Source: Streptomyces cadmiisoli (lineage in GTDB: Bacteria > Actinomycetota > Actinomycetes > Streptomycetales > Streptomycetaceae). Taken from it: 64,000 bases of DNA. The DNA is taken from NCBI RefSeq assembly GCF_003261055.1, contig NZ_CP030073.1, positions 3,782,001 to 3,846,000 of the forward strand, written 5' to 3'. The stretch's first letter is position 1, and the number at the start of each line of letters is the position of its first letter. The notes under the pieces are model-generated. The model was not told the origin of the DNA, did not search any database, and saw only the letters and a program-made list of their open reading frames with translations. This document shows positions 25,032 through 34,146 of the stretch, in pieces. Both the position numbers and the translations under genes were made by a program.

Positions 25032-27455
25032 TCAGTTGACGGCGTCCACCTCACCCTCCGCCAGCTCCAGGTCGTGCACCACCGGCCCGTCCGCCACCAG
25101 GACGTGCCCCGCCCGGGACGGGTGGGACTCCGCGGCGGCCGCGACCAGGTACGTCCCCGGGCCCGGCACCGCGACGATGTACGAGCCGTCCGCCAGCGTG
25201 GTCACCCGGTCCAGTTGCCGGCCGCCCCGGGACAGCAGTGTCACCGTCGCGTCCGCCACCCGCTCGCCGTCCGGCGTGCGGACGAAGCCGTGGATGACGG
25301 AGGCCGGGCCGTCCGGCTCCGGAGCCCGCTCCGGCGCGGACTCCTCACGCGGTTCCACCGCCAGATGCGGCAGCCGCTTGTCCAGACCGGCCGGCAGCCA
25401 CCAGTTGGCCCGGCCCAGCAGGTGCATCACGGCCGGTACGAGCGCCGTGCGCAGGATGAACGCGTCCAGGGCGACCGCCGCCGCCAGGCCTACACCCGCC
25501 ATGGCCGCGCCGTAGTCACCGCTGAGCACGAAGGCCAGGAAGACGCACACCATGATCAGGGCCGCGGAGTTGATCACCCGGCTGGTCTCCGCCAGGCCGA
25601 CCCGTACCGCGCGCGCGTTGTCCTTCGTGTGCACCCATTCCTCGTGCATGCGGCTGACCAGGAACACCTGGTAGTCCATGGACAGCCCGAACAGCAGGGA
25701 CAGCATGATGATCGGCAGGAACGCGGCGATCGGCCCCTCCTTGCCGAGTCCCAGCAGGTCCAGCCCCCAGCCCCACTGGAAGATCGCCACGAGTGCCCCG
25801 AAGGACGCGGCTGCCGCGATCAGGTTCATCACCGCCGCCGTCAGCGGCACCACCAGGGAACGGAAGGCGACCGTCAGCAGCAGGAAGCCGAGGCCGATGA
25901 TCGTCGCGACGAAGTAGGGCAGCCGGTCACCCGTGACGGCCGCGAAGTCCTTCGACACGGCGGTCACCCCGCCGACGTGGGCCCGCGCCTCCTCCTCCGG
26001 GATGACGTCCTCGCGCAGGGTGTCGATCAGCCGGTCCGTCTCGACGGCCTGCGGTGACGTGGCCGGCACGACCTGGATGACGGTGACCCCGTTCGCGGGC
26101 GGTGCCGCGGCCACCTGGGCGACGCCCTCGGTGTCCCGGATCGCGGCGACCAGCCCGTCGGCGCCGTCACCGGCCACGACCACCTGGAGCGGGCCGTTGA
26201 AGCCGGGGCCGAATCCCTCGGCGAGCAGGTCGTAGGCCTGCCGGGTGGTCGAGGAGGCCTCGTCGTTGCCCTGGTCGACGGTGCCGAGCCGGAGCGACAG
26301 CACGGGCAGCGCGAGTACCACCATCACGGCGAGGCCGAGCGCGGCGACGGACCGCGGGCGCCGCTGGACGGTGGCCGACCAGCGCGCCGCGAGGCCGCCG
26401 GCCCGCTCGGGTTCGGGCCCCTGCTCGGCGAGGTTGCGGCGCTGGCGGCGGCTGAGGACCCGCTTCCCGAGGAAGCCGAGCATCGCCGGCAGCAGTGTGA
26501 TCGCCGCCAGGACGCTCAGGACGACGGTCAGCGAGGTGCCGAGCACGACGCCGTCCAGGAAGCGCAGGTTCGTCACCAGCATCCCGGCGAGCGCGATGCA
26601 CACCGTGCCGCCCGCGAACAGCACGGCCCGGCCTGAGGTGTTGAGCGCGGTGACCGCCGACTCCTCCGGGTCCATGCCGCGCAGGAGGCCGCGCCGGTGC
26701 CGCATGACGATGAAGAGGGCGTAGTCGATGCCGACGCCGAGGCCGATCAGCGTGGACAGCAGCGAGGCCAGTTCGGGCACGTTCGTGACGTGGCTGAGCA
26801 GCTGGACGGAGAACATGCCCGTGCCCACGCCGAAGACGGCGACCAGGATCGGCAGCAGCATCGCGAACAGCGAGCCGAAGGCCAGGAACAGGACGACGGC
26901 CGCCGCGCCGATGCCGACCAGTTCGGCGGTACCGGTGGGCGGTTCCTGGACGCGGGCGACGGCCTGGCCGCCCAGTTCGACCTGGAGGCCGTCGGTCCCG
27001 GCGGCCTGCGCGGTGTCGACGACGTCCTGGACCAGTTCCTTGGGCACGGCGTTCGCCTGTTCGGCGAAGGTGACCTGGGCGTACGCGGTCCGCCCGTCCT
27101 CACTGATCCGCGCCGCGCCCCCGTCGCCGTACGGACCGGCGACCTCGCCGACCCCCTCCATCCCCGCGATCTCCCGCAGCGCGGGTTCGACGCGGGAGCG
27201 CACGGCGTCGTCCCGCACCGATCCCTCGTCTACCCGCCACACCACCGTGTCGACGTCCCCCGAGCGCTGCGGGAAGGCCTTCTGCATCAGGTCGTAGGCG
27301 CTCTTGGAGTCCGTGTTCGGCAGGGAGAAGACCTCCGCGTAGTTGGTGCCCGTGCCCGTGGCCGAAAAGCCCAGGCCGAACAGGGCACCCACCCACAGCA
27401 ACAGGACCACCAGCCGGTGCCGATAGCACCATCGTGCCAATGTCGCCACGCTCAA
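25032..27455 (-). CDS. MMPL/RND-family transporter with C-terminal carboxypeptidase-regulatory-like domain
   Basis: 807 aa. Two repeats of a large extracytoplasmic loop plus membrane bundle give about 12 helices, as in MmpL/YdfJ transporters that export lipids or drugs with proton motive force; FSLPNTDSKSAYDLMQ, LIGLGVGIDYALFIVMRHR and MLSLLFGLSMDYQVFLVSRM carry the family's GxxxDY motifs. After the last helix an extra 90-residue segment (SVIHGFVRTPDGERVADATV ... TLADGSYIVAVPGPGTYLVA) looks like a beta-sandwich of the CarboxypepD_reg/DUF4198-like type, which is unusual. It is divergent from the response regulator, with about 150 bp between. Confidence 0.9.
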   Translation of the reverse strand: MSVATLARWCYRHRLVVLLLWVGALFGLGFSATGTGTNYAEVFSLPNTDSKSAYDLMQKAFPQRSGDVDTVVWRVDEGSVRDDAVRSRVEPALREIAGMEGVGEVAGPYGDGGAARISEDGRTAYAQVTFAEQANAVPKELVQDVVDTAQAAGTDGLQVELGGQAVARVQEPPTGTAELVGIGAAAVVLFLAFGSLFAMLLPILVAVFGVGTGMFSVQLLSHVTNVPELASLLSTLIGLGVGIDYALFIVMRHRRGLLRGMDPEESAVTALNTSGRAVLFAGGTVCIALAGMLVTNLRFLDGVVLGTSLTVVLSVLAAITLLPAMLGFLGKRVLSRRQRRNLAEQGPEPERAGGLAARWSATVQRRPRSVAALGLAVMVVLALPVLSLRLGTVDQGNDEASSTTRQAYDLLAEGFGPGFNGPLQVVVAGDGADGLVAAIRDTEGVAQVAAAPPANGVTVIQVVPATSPQAVETDRLIDTLREDVIPEEEARAHVGGVTAVSKDFAAVTGDRLPYFVATIIGLGFLLLTVAFRSLVVPLTAAVMNLIAAAASFGALVAIFQWGWGLDLLGLGKEGPIAAFLPIIMLSLLFGLSMDYQVFLVSRMHEEWVHTKDNARAVRVGLAETSRVINSAALIMVCVFLAFVLSGDYGAAMAGVGLAAAVALDAFILRTALVPAVMHLLGRANWWLPAGLDKRLPHLAVEPREESAPERAPEPDGPASVIHGFVRTPDGERVADATVTLLSRGGRQLDRVTTLADGSYIVAVPGPGTYLVAAAAESHPSRAGHVLVADGPVVHDLELAEGEVDAVN

Positions 27456-27606
27456 CGCTCCTTATTCCGTGGTCGGTCGGTCCCCCAGGTCCTGGGCCAC
27501 AGCATTGGCGGCGGCACGCGCGCGTGGACACGGTCCGCCCATGACTCTCAAGCAACTCCAAAGCGCGGGCGGCCCCGTTGTCGGTGGGCGCGCCGATACT
27601 GGGGGC

Positions 27607-28296
27607 ATGACGACGGCTCCCGGCACCGTGCTGGTCGTGGAGGACGAGGTGAGCATCGCCGACGTCCTCACGATCGCCCTGCGCTTCCACCGCTTCGAGG
27701 TCATGACCGCGGGCACGGTCCGCGAGGCGCTCGCCCTGGCCGAGCGCACCCGCCCCGACGCGGCGCTGCTCGACGTCATGCTCCCGGACGGCGACGGCCG
27801 CGCCCTCGGCCGTGAACTGCGCGAGCGGCGGCCGGACCTGGCGCTGGTGTTCCTCACGGCGCGCGACTCGCCCGCCGAGATCGTCGGCGCGCTCGGCTTC
27901 GGCGACGACTACATCACCAAGCCCTTCAACATCGACGAGGTCGTCGCCCGGGTCACCGCGGTGCTGCGCCGCACCCGCCCCGCGGACGTGCTTCCGCAGC
28001 TCCCGCCGCTGCGTTACGGCGATCTGGAGCTGGACGAGACGACGTACTCGGTGCACCGGGCCGGCCGTTCGGTCGAGCTCACCCCCACGGAGTACGCGCT
28101 GCTGCGCTTCCTGGTGCGCAACGGCGGCCGGATCGTGCCCAAGGAGCAGTTGCTGCGGCACGTCTGGCAGTACGAGCACGCGCCGTCGGAGTCGACCGTC
28201 GTCGAGACCTACATCAGCTACCTGCGGCGCAAGCTGGACCCACTGGGAGCACCGGTGATCACCACCCGCCGGGGCGTCGGCTACGGGCTGGCATGA
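27607..28296 (+). CDS. OmpR-family response regulator
   Basis: 229 aa from the ATG at 27607. The receiver domain has the acidic pair E12-D13, the phosphorylated D56 (ALLDVMLPD) and K105 (YITKPFN); the winged-helix DNA-binding domain follows (LTPTEYALLRFLVRNGGRIV ... TYISYLRRKLD ... TRRGVGYGLA). Its stop overlaps the kinase start (ATGA), so they form one two-component system. The divergent MMPL transporter gene is the natural first candidate target. Confidence 0.95.
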   Translation: MTTAPGTVLVVEDEVSIADVLTIALRFHRFEVMTAGTVREALALAERTRPDAALLDVMLPDGDGRALGRELRERRPDLALVFLTARDSPAEIVGALGFGDDYITKPFNIDEVVARVTAVLRRTRPADVLPQLPPLRYGDLELDETTYSVHRAGRSVELTPTEYALLRFLVRNGGRIVPKEQLLRHVWQYEHAPSESTVVETYISYLRRKLDPLGAPVITTRRGVGYGLA

Positions 28297-29810
28297 GGAC
28301 CGTCAAGGGCCGCCGCGCACACGGCCCGCGCTCCCTGCGCGGCAAGCTGACGCTGGCCAACGTGGTGCTGCTGGCGCTCTCCATCGTCGCGGCGACCGCC
28401 GCCAGCCTGATGGGCCTGCGGCACTATCTGCTGGACGCCATCGACAGCGAGCTGCTGTCGTCCCGCAGGTCCGTCGGCGAGGCTCCGCTGACCTTCGAGC
28501 AGATCGACTCGCTCACCGCGCTGTTCGCCCTCAGCGAAAAAATGGGATCCGGCTCCTCCGGCGATGACACCGACACGCTGGTGCAGGGCTCCGTCTTCGT
28601 GGCCGTGGACGCGGCCGGCCGGCCTCTGGCGATCGGGGGCCTGCCGGTGACCGGGACGCAGCGCGCGCTGGCCGCCGCGGTGGCCGATCCGGCGCCGCTG
28701 GTCGCCGACACCGAGCCGCGCGACCTCCAGGTCCGGGGCGATCACTACCGCGTCACCGCCGGCCGGCTCGACGACGGCACCACCGTCCTGCTCGCCACCT
28801 CGACCGAGCCCGTCAGCCATGTCGTCGCCAAGGCCCTCAAGCTGGACCTCGCCGTCGGCTCCCTGCTGCTGGCCCTGCTGGCCTGCCTGACCATGATCAG
28901 CGTGCGCCGCCGCACCCAGCCGCTGGAGGACATGGTGGAGACGTCGACGGCGATCGCCGAGGGCGACCTGACCCGGCGCGTGCCGTCCAGTCGCGAGCCC
29001 ACCCTGGAGGTGGAGCAGCTCCGGCTCGCCCTCAACTCCATGCTCCACCAGGTGGAGTCGGCGTACCGCACACGCGAACGCAGCGCCGCCCAGCTGCGCC
29101 GCTTCGTCGCGGACGCCTCGCACGAGCTGCGCACCCCGCTGTCGGCGATACGGGGCTACCTCCAGCTGTACGACAAGGGCATGCTGCGCGATCCGGTGGA
29201 CCGAAAGCGGGCCTGGGAGCGGGTGATGGCGGAGGCGGACCGGATGGGCCGGCTGGTCGACGAACTGCTCGTCCTGGCCCGTCTGGACCAGCAGCCGCAG
29301 CTGCGCTTCCGCGACGTCGACCTGAGCCTGCTGGTGCGGGAGGCGGCGCAGGACCTGCGGGCTCAGCAGCCCGAGCGGCCCCTCACGGTGGCCGCGGACG
29401 GCGCGCTGCTGGTGCACGCCGACGAGTCCGGGCTGCGGCAGATCCTCGGCAACCTGCTGGCCAACGTGCGGATCCACACCCCCTCCGACGTGCCCGTGCG
29501 GCTCGCCGCGCAGCGCCGCGACGGGACGGTCCGGCTGTGCGTCGCGGACGACGGGCCGGGCCTCGACGCGGAGGACGCGGCCCGGGTGTTCGACCGCTTC
29601 TTCCGCGCGGGCGGCGGTGCGGGCAGCGGCCTGGGCATGGCGATCGTGCAGGGCGTGGTCCACGCGCACGGCGGCGAGGTGGCGGTGGAGACGGCACCGG
29701 GCGAGGGGCTGGCGGTGACGGTGACCCTGCCGGACCGTCCGGCGCCGGCGCCGGAGGACTGCGCCGGCGTACGGCCGCCGGACGCCGCGGCCCCGTCCCG
29801 GCCGTCGTAG
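28293..29810 (+). CDS. Two-component sensor histidine kinase
   Basis: 505 aa. A first membrane helix (LANVVLLALSIVAATAASLM), an extracytoplasmic sensor of about 130 residues, a second helix (LAVGSLLLALLACLTMISV), a HAMP linker, then HisKA with the phosphorylated His277 in FVADASHELRTPLSAIRGY and an HATPase domain (NLLANVRIHT, DDGPGLDAEDAARVFDRFFR, GSGLGMAIVQGVVHAHGG). It phosphorylates the regulator at 27607-28296. The signal is unknown. The 3' end runs toward the RsbW-like pseudogene on the other strand. Confidence 0.95.
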   Translation: MRTVKGRRAHGPRSLRGKLTLANVVLLALSIVAATAASLMGLRHYLLDAIDSELLSSRRSVGEAPLTFEQIDSLTALFALSEKMGSGSSGDDTDTLVQGSVFVAVDAAGRPLAIGGLPVTGTQRALAAAVADPAPLVADTEPRDLQVRGDHYRVTAGRLDDGTTVLLATSTEPVSHVVAKALKLDLAVGSLLLALLACLTMISVRRRTQPLEDMVETSTAIAEGDLTRRVPSSREPTLEVEQLRLALNSMLHQVESAYRTRERSAAQLRRFVADASHELRTPLSAIRGYLQLYDKGMLRDPVDRKRAWERVMAEADRMGRLVDELLVLARLDQQPQLRFRDVDLSLLVREAAQDLRAQQPERPLTVAADGALLVHADESGLRQILGNLLANVRIHTPSDVPVRLAAQRRDGTVRLCVADDGPGLDAEDAARVFDRFFRAGGGAGSGLGMAIVQGVVHAHGGEVAVETAPGEGLAVTVTLPDRPAPAPEDCAGVRPPDAAAPSRPS

Positions 29811-30236
29811 GAGCTGCGCACGGGCGGCCACGAGGGCCCACACGTCTTGCCGCCGCCCCGGTTCCACACGCCCCACGCGGCGGCCGTGCGCTCCACGAGG
29901 TCCGGGCCGCGTCCGCTCTCCTCCTGCTCGTCCACGGTCCGCGGCCGGGGTTCGGGGCGGCCCTCGCCGGACACCTCTATGAGGCGGGAACCGTCGGCCA
30001 GGGCGGTCACCGCGACCTCGAACTCGTGCGCCCGCCAGGCCCCGTGGCGTACGGCGTCGGTGGCGAGTTCGGACACGAGCAGCACGGCGTCGGCGAGCGT
30101 CCGGTCGTCGGGGTGGCGCCCCCGCTCGGCCAGTTGGTCCCGTACCCGGCGCGGGGCCAGGCCGACGGACGCCGGGTGCCGGGTGCCGGGGCAGCCGGGG
30201 CAGCCGGGGCAGCCGGAAGGAGTGACGTCTCACCAC
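29811..30236 (-). pseudogene. Frameshifted RsbW-like ATP-binding (anti-sigma/HATPase_c_2) gene
   Basis: The family pattern is plain but split over frames. Frame 1 starts at GTG 30236 (behind GAGGAG) and reads MVRRHSFRLP ... RHPA; the expected continuation HPASVGLAPRRVRDQLAERG is in another frame. The shift coincides with a tandem 7-bp duplication (GCCGGGT twice at 30171-30184 on the plus strand). The body then reads VLLVSELATDAVRHG and GRGPDLVERTAAAWGVWNRGGGK correctly, and a second shift after GGGK (about 29855) moves the expected VWALVAAR into the next frame. A 9-bp slippage repeat (LPR codons, 30185-30216) lies nearby. Two sequencing errors would be the alternative. Confidence 0.7.
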
Positions 30237-30358
30237 GCTCGCTCCTCACCGCGCACACTTCCGTCACATGATGCTGTGCCGGGTGCTCCGCGCGGTGGCA
30301 CTTGAGGTGTCCCGGCGCCCCGGGACCACGTCAGAAGCCGGTGAGCCGCCGCGGCCGG

Positions 30359-31621
30359 TCACCGTGTCGACGCCAGCTCCACGACCGTGATGTCGGAGGG
30401 GGCGCCCACCCGGGTGGGCGGACCCCAGGCGCCCGCGCCGCGGCTGACGTACAGCTGGGTGTCGCCGTAGCGCTCCAGGCCGGCCAGGGTGGGGTTCGCG
30501 GCGTCGGCGACGAGGTTGGCGGGCCAGAGCTGGCCGCCGTGGGTGTGGCCGGACAGCTGGAGGTCGACGCCGTACTCGACGGCGTCGTGGATCTGCACGG
30601 GCTGGTGGGCCAGCAGCACGCACGCGCGTGCCCGGTCCCGGTCGCCGAGTGCCTTGGCGTGGTCCGGCCCCTGGCCCACGGAATCGCCCGCGAGGTCGTT
30701 GACGCCCGCGAGGTCGAAGTGGGGCAGCTCCGTGCGGGCGTTCTCCAGGGGCCGCAGGCCGAGGCGCCGCACCTCGTCGACCCACTGCTCGGCGCCGGAG
30801 AAGTACTCGTGGTTGCCGGTGACGAAGTACGCGCCGTGGCGGGCCGTGAGCTGGGCCAGGGGCGCCGCGGCGGGCCCCAGGTCCCGCACGCTTCCGTCGA
30901 CGAGGTCGCCCACCACCGCGATCAGGTCGGGCTGGGTCGAGTTGATCGTGTCCACCACCCGCTGGGCGAAGCCGCGGCCGAGAACCGGGCCCAGATGGAC
31001 GTCGCTGACCACCGCGATCCGGAAACCGTGCGCCGTGCGCGGCAGTTTGGCCAGCGGCACGGTGACCCGCTTGACCCGCGGGCCGCGCAGCACGCCGTAG
31101 GTGCCGTGGGCGACGGTGCCGACCGCGGCCGCCGCGGCGGCACCGGCGACGACCCGGGAGACGAACAGGCGGCGCGACGGAGCGGGCGTGACGGCGGGCG
31201 GGCGCGGCGGTTCGACGGGCTCGGGCTGCGCGGGGGGCGCGCCGGCCGGTATCGCCTCGGGCTGCGGCTGCGGAACCGTCGCGGCCACGGCGGGCGCCCG
31301 CTCACGGTCCCGGCGTTCGAGGAAGCGGCGCAGCAGCGGCCGTACGACCTCGCCCGCCAGTACGGCCAGCAGCAGGTAGAGGGAGAGCGCCAGCCACAGG
31401 AAACCGGGCCAGGCGAGGGTCCGCTGGAGCCAGAAGGGAGCACCCGCGCGTTCGGCGACGAACGCGGTCACGGCGACCACCCAGCCGCCGGCGAGCAGCA
31501 CCGCGCCGACGAGACGGACCGGGCCCGGGGCCCTCGTCGTGTCGCGGAACAGGCGGCGCCACAGGTACCAGTTCGCCGTCACGAGGACGCTCACGACGAC
31601 GAGCAGGAAGACGATCACCAT
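30359..31621 (-). CDS. Membrane-anchored calcineurin-like metallophosphoesterase (YkuE/YaeI type)
   Basis: 420 aa. Three to four N-terminal hydrophobic segments (VIVFLLVVVSVLVTANWYLW, LVGAVLLAGGWVVAVTAFV, WPGFLWLALSLYLLLAVLAG), a Pro-rich linker, a Tat-like RRLFVSRVVAGAAAAAAVG segment, then the phosphoesterase core with all five metal motifs: VSDVHLG, GDLVDG, GNHEYF, LLAHQP and SGHTHGGQ. Related proteins (YkuE, YaeI) act on lipid A-like or phospholipid-type substrates; the substrate here is unknown. The small membrane protein gene is 33 bp upstream on the same strand. Confidence 0.92.
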   Translation of the reverse strand: MVIVFLLVVVSVLVTANWYLWRRLFRDTTRAPGPVRLVGAVLLAGGWVVAVTAFVAERAGAPFWLQRTLAWPGFLWLALSLYLLLAVLAGEVVRPLLRRFLERRDRERAPAVAATVPQPQPEAIPAGAPPAQPEPVEPPRPPAVTPAPSRRLFVSRVVAGAAAAAAVGTVAHGTYGVLRGPRVKRVTVPLAKLPRTAHGFRIAVVSDVHLGPVLGRGFAQRVVDTINSTQPDLIAVVGDLVDGSVRDLGPAAAPLAQLTARHGAYFVTGNHEYFSGAEQWVDEVRRLGLRPLENARTELPHFDLAGVNDLAGDSVGQGPDHAKALGDRDRARACVLLAHQPVQIHDAVEYGVDLQLSGHTHGGQLWPANLVADAANPTLAGLERYGDTQLYVSRGAGAWGPPTRVGAPSDITVVELASTR

Positions 31622-31654
31622 GCTGCTGTTCTCTCCTCGACCGGATGCCGGTGT

Positions 31655-31894
31655 CTATGAAGTTCGACGCAGTGCGCGCAGTCCGCGCAACCCGATGACC
31701 CCGACAACCGTCCCCAATACGAAGGAGACGACGGCGAGCGTCAGATGGACCCAGAAGTATGCCGTCGGATCTCCGTCGTCGAACGCCAGACCGCTGCCGT
31801 CCTTGATCAGGTTCTTGACGAAAGTGACCCAGATGACCCAGCTCCACACCCCGAAGGCGAGCAGGAACCAGGACATCGGGCGGCTGAGTTTCAT
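31655..31894 (-). CDS. Small two-helix membrane protein (SCO4848-like, by recollection)
   Basis: 79 aa from the ATG at 31894. Two membrane helices: SWFLLAFGVWSWVIWVTFV and VHLTLAVVSFVLGTVVGVIG, separated by KNLIKDGSGLAFDDGDPTAY. Function unknown. It sits just upstream of the metallophosphoesterase gene on the same strand and is divergent from the carboxypeptidase gene, an arrangement I recall from other Streptomyces. Confidence 0.8.
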   Translation of the reverse strand: MKLSRPMSWFLLAFGVWSWVIWVTFVKNLIKDGSGLAFDDGDPTAYFWVHLTLAVVSFVLGTVVGVIGLRGLRALRRTS

Positions 31895-31985
31895 GCGTTC
31901 AGTATCTCCGCCGGATGTCCGGTTCCGTTCGCGGGGTGGGGAGGGCGGCGGGACTTCCCGGCGCCGGGGCTGTACGTTCTCGCTC

Positions 31986-33278
31986 GTGCCCGCACCCAAG
32001 ATGACCGCCAGGCGATCTCTACTGGCCGCTTCCACGACCTTTTTGTCCGTTTTGTTGACCACGCCCACCGCGTTCGCGGCGCCCGGTCCGTCGACCAGCC
32101 CGTCGGCCACTCCCCCGGCGAACATGTCGACCGTGGGTGGCGAGCGGCTCGGCCGGGCGGGCACCCAGGTGAACCTCGCCACAGGTGTCCCGGTGCTCCC
32201 CAAGGACGTCACGGCCCGCTCGTGGATCGTGGCCGACGCCGAGTCCGGCGAGGTGCTCGCGGCGCACAACGCGCACTGGCGGCTGGCCCCGGCCAGCACG
32301 TTGAAGATGCTGTTCGCCGACACGGTGCTGCCGAAGTTCCCCAAGACGATGAAGCACAAGGTCGCCGTCTCCGACCTCGCGGGCATCGGCGTCGGCTCGA
32401 GCATGGTCGGCATCAAGGAGGACGAGACCTACTCGGTCCACGACCTGTGGCTCGGCGTCTTCCTGAAGTCCGGCAACGACGCGGTGCACGTGCTGTCCCA
32501 GATGAACAAGGGCATCGACAACACCGTCAAGGAGATGAACGAGCACGCCGAGGACCTCCAGGCCCTCGACACGCACGTGGTCAGCCCCGACGGCTACGAC
32601 GCGCCCGGCCAGGTCTCCTCCGCGTACGACCTGACGCTGATCGCCCGCTCCGGACTCCAGAAGAAGGACTTCCGGGAGTACTCCTCCACGGCCACGGCGA
32701 AGTTCCCCGGCGCCACGACGAAGAACAAGAAGGGCAAGTCCGTCCGCGGGTCCTTCGAGATCCAGAACACCAACCGGCTGCTGACCGGCGACTACGACAT
32801 CTCCCAGTACCGGGGCATCGCGGGCGTCAAGAACGGCAACACCACCAACGCGGGCGCCACCTTCACCGGTGTCGCCGAGCGCGACGGCAGGGTGCTGCTG
32901 GTCACGGTCATGAACCCCGCCAAGAGCGGGCACAACCAGGTCTACAAGGAGACCGCCCGGCTGTTCGACTGGGGGTTCAAGGCGGCCGACAAGGTGGACC
33001 CGGTCGGCGAACTGGTGCCGCCGAAGGGCGCCGAGGGCACCGGTGGCGAGCCGGGCGCCAAGGCCTCCGCGGGCGCCCCCGGCGCGGGCGAGGCGGGCGG
33101 AGCGGGCGCCGCCGGCGAGTCGGGCAAGTCGGCCGCGAGCGCGGCCACGGCGAGCGGCTCCAGCGGCATCGGTGTCGCGCTCGCGATCACCGGCGGGGTG
33201 CTGGTACTGCTCGGGGCCGGTGTGTTCCTGGTCAACCGCCGCTGGCCGCTGCCGGATCTGGTGCGCCGCCGCCGCTGA
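31986..33278 (+). CDS. D-alanyl-D-alanine carboxypeptidase, C-terminally anchored
   Basis: 430 aa from the GTG at 31986 (ATG at 32001 is an alternative). Signal peptide ending near TPTAFAA, then an S11/low-molecular-weight PBP fold: S104xxK107 in APASTLKML, the SGN triad at 162-164, and the third motif as K282-N-G (AGVKNGNTTNAG) rather than the usual KTG. A Gly/Ala-rich linker leads to a C-terminal membrane helix and basic tail (LVNRRWPLPDLVRRRR). It trims terminal D-Ala from stem peptides outside the cell. The last 47 bp overlap the convergent YihY gene. Confidence 0.92.
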   Translation: MPAPKMTARRSLLAASTTFLSVLLTTPTAFAAPGPSTSPSATPPANMSTVGGERLGRAGTQVNLATGVPVLPKDVTARSWIVADAESGEVLAAHNAHWRLAPASTLKMLFADTVLPKFPKTMKHKVAVSDLAGIGVGSSMVGIKEDETYSVHDLWLGVFLKSGNDAVHVLSQMNKGIDNTVKEMNEHAEDLQALDTHVVSPDGYDAPGQVSSAYDLTLIARSGLQKKDFREYSSTATAKFPGATTKNKKGKSVRGSFEIQNTNRLLTGDYDISQYRGIAGVKNGNTTNAGATFTGVAERDGRVLLVTVMNPAKSGHNQVYKETARLFDWGFKAADKVDPVGELVPPKGAEGTGGEPGAKASAGAPGAGEAGGAGAAGESGKSAASAATASGSSGIGVALAITGGVLVLLGAGVFLVNRRWPLPDLVRRRR

Positions 33279-34146
33279 CGCCGCCGGCCTCCCCCGCCTC
33301 CTTGCTCTGCGTCGCCGTCCAGGCGGCGCAGTACAGCAGGAGTTTCGAGGTGAAGTTGATCCACAGCAGCAGCGCCACGGGGACGCCGAACGCGCCGTAC
33401 ATGCTCTTCGTGGCCACCCCCTGCAAGTAGCCGCTCAGCAGCAGCTTCAGTACCTCGAAGCCGACCGCGCCGATCAACGCCCCGACGATCAGCCGCCGTC
33501 GGGACGGTTCGACGCCCGGCAGCAGCGTGAGCATGTACAGCAGCAGCAGGAAGTCGCACAGCACGGCGACGAGGAACGCGGCGACACGCAGCAGCAGACT
33601 GCCCCAGCCGTGCTCGGCCAGGCCCAGCTGGCGGATGATCCAGCCGACCGCGGCGGAGGCGACGGCCGAGGCGGCGAGGGTGACCAGCAGCGCCCCGCCG
33701 AGGCCGACGAGCACACCCGCGTCCTTGGCCTTGAGCACGAAGGGGTTCTCCTCGTCGTCGGGCAGCTCCCACACCGCGCGCAGGCAGTCCCGCATCGACC
33801 CGACCCAGCTGATGCCGGTCAGCAGCAGCAGGGCGGCGGCGATGAGGCCGACGGTGCCCGCGTTCTCCACCAGGGAACCGATGTTCAGCTGCTCGGAGAT
33901 GCCGGGGATCTGCTCGGCGATCTTGTCCTCCAGCTCCTTCTGCCGGTCCGGCCCGAGCGTGGCGGCGCCGATCGCGGCCCCCACGGTGAGCAGCGGGAAC
34001 AGCGCGACGAAGCTGGTGAACGTCATCGCCGCGGCCAGCCGTGTCCACTTGACCCGGTCCAGCCGCTCGTACGACCGCCAGGCGTGCGTGAGCATCAGAC
34101 GGCCGGCCAGTGGGCCGACGACGGGGAGCTTCTTCAGCCAGTCCAT
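33232..34146 (-). CDS. YihY/BrkB-family membrane protein
   Basis: 304 aa from the ATG at 34146. About six membrane helices with the family features TRLAAAMTFTSFVALFPLLT, LLLTGISWVGSMRDCLRAVW and FGVPVALLLWINFTSKLLLY. The molecular role of this family is not settled (the older ribonuclease BN label is not supported by later work; flippase-like or transport roles have been proposed). The C-terminal 25 residues are Gly/Ala-rich and encoded in the region overlapping the carboxypeptidase gene on the other strand. Confidence 0.9.
   Translation of the reverse strand: MDWLKKLPVVGPLAGRLMLTHAWRSYERLDRVKWTRLAAAMTFTSFVALFPLLTVGAAIGAATLGPDRQKELEDKIAEQIPGISEQLNIGSLVENAGTVGLIAAALLLLTGISWVGSMRDCLRAVWELPDDEENPFVLKAKDAGVLVGLGGALLVTLAASAVASAAVGWIIRQLGLAEHGWGSLLLRVAAFLVAVLCDFLLLLYMLTLLPGVEPSRRRLIVGALIGAVGFEVLKLLLSGYLQGVATKSMYGAFGVPVALLLWINFTSKLLLYCAAWTATQSKEAGEAGGVSGGGAPDPAAASGG

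Noticed and set aside
28281-30236. A 651-codon minus-strand frame extending from the RsbW-like start through the kinase gene
   Set aside because: Only its first 20 codons belong to the RsbW-like gene; the remainder is antisense to the histidine kinase and arises from the frameshift plus high GC.
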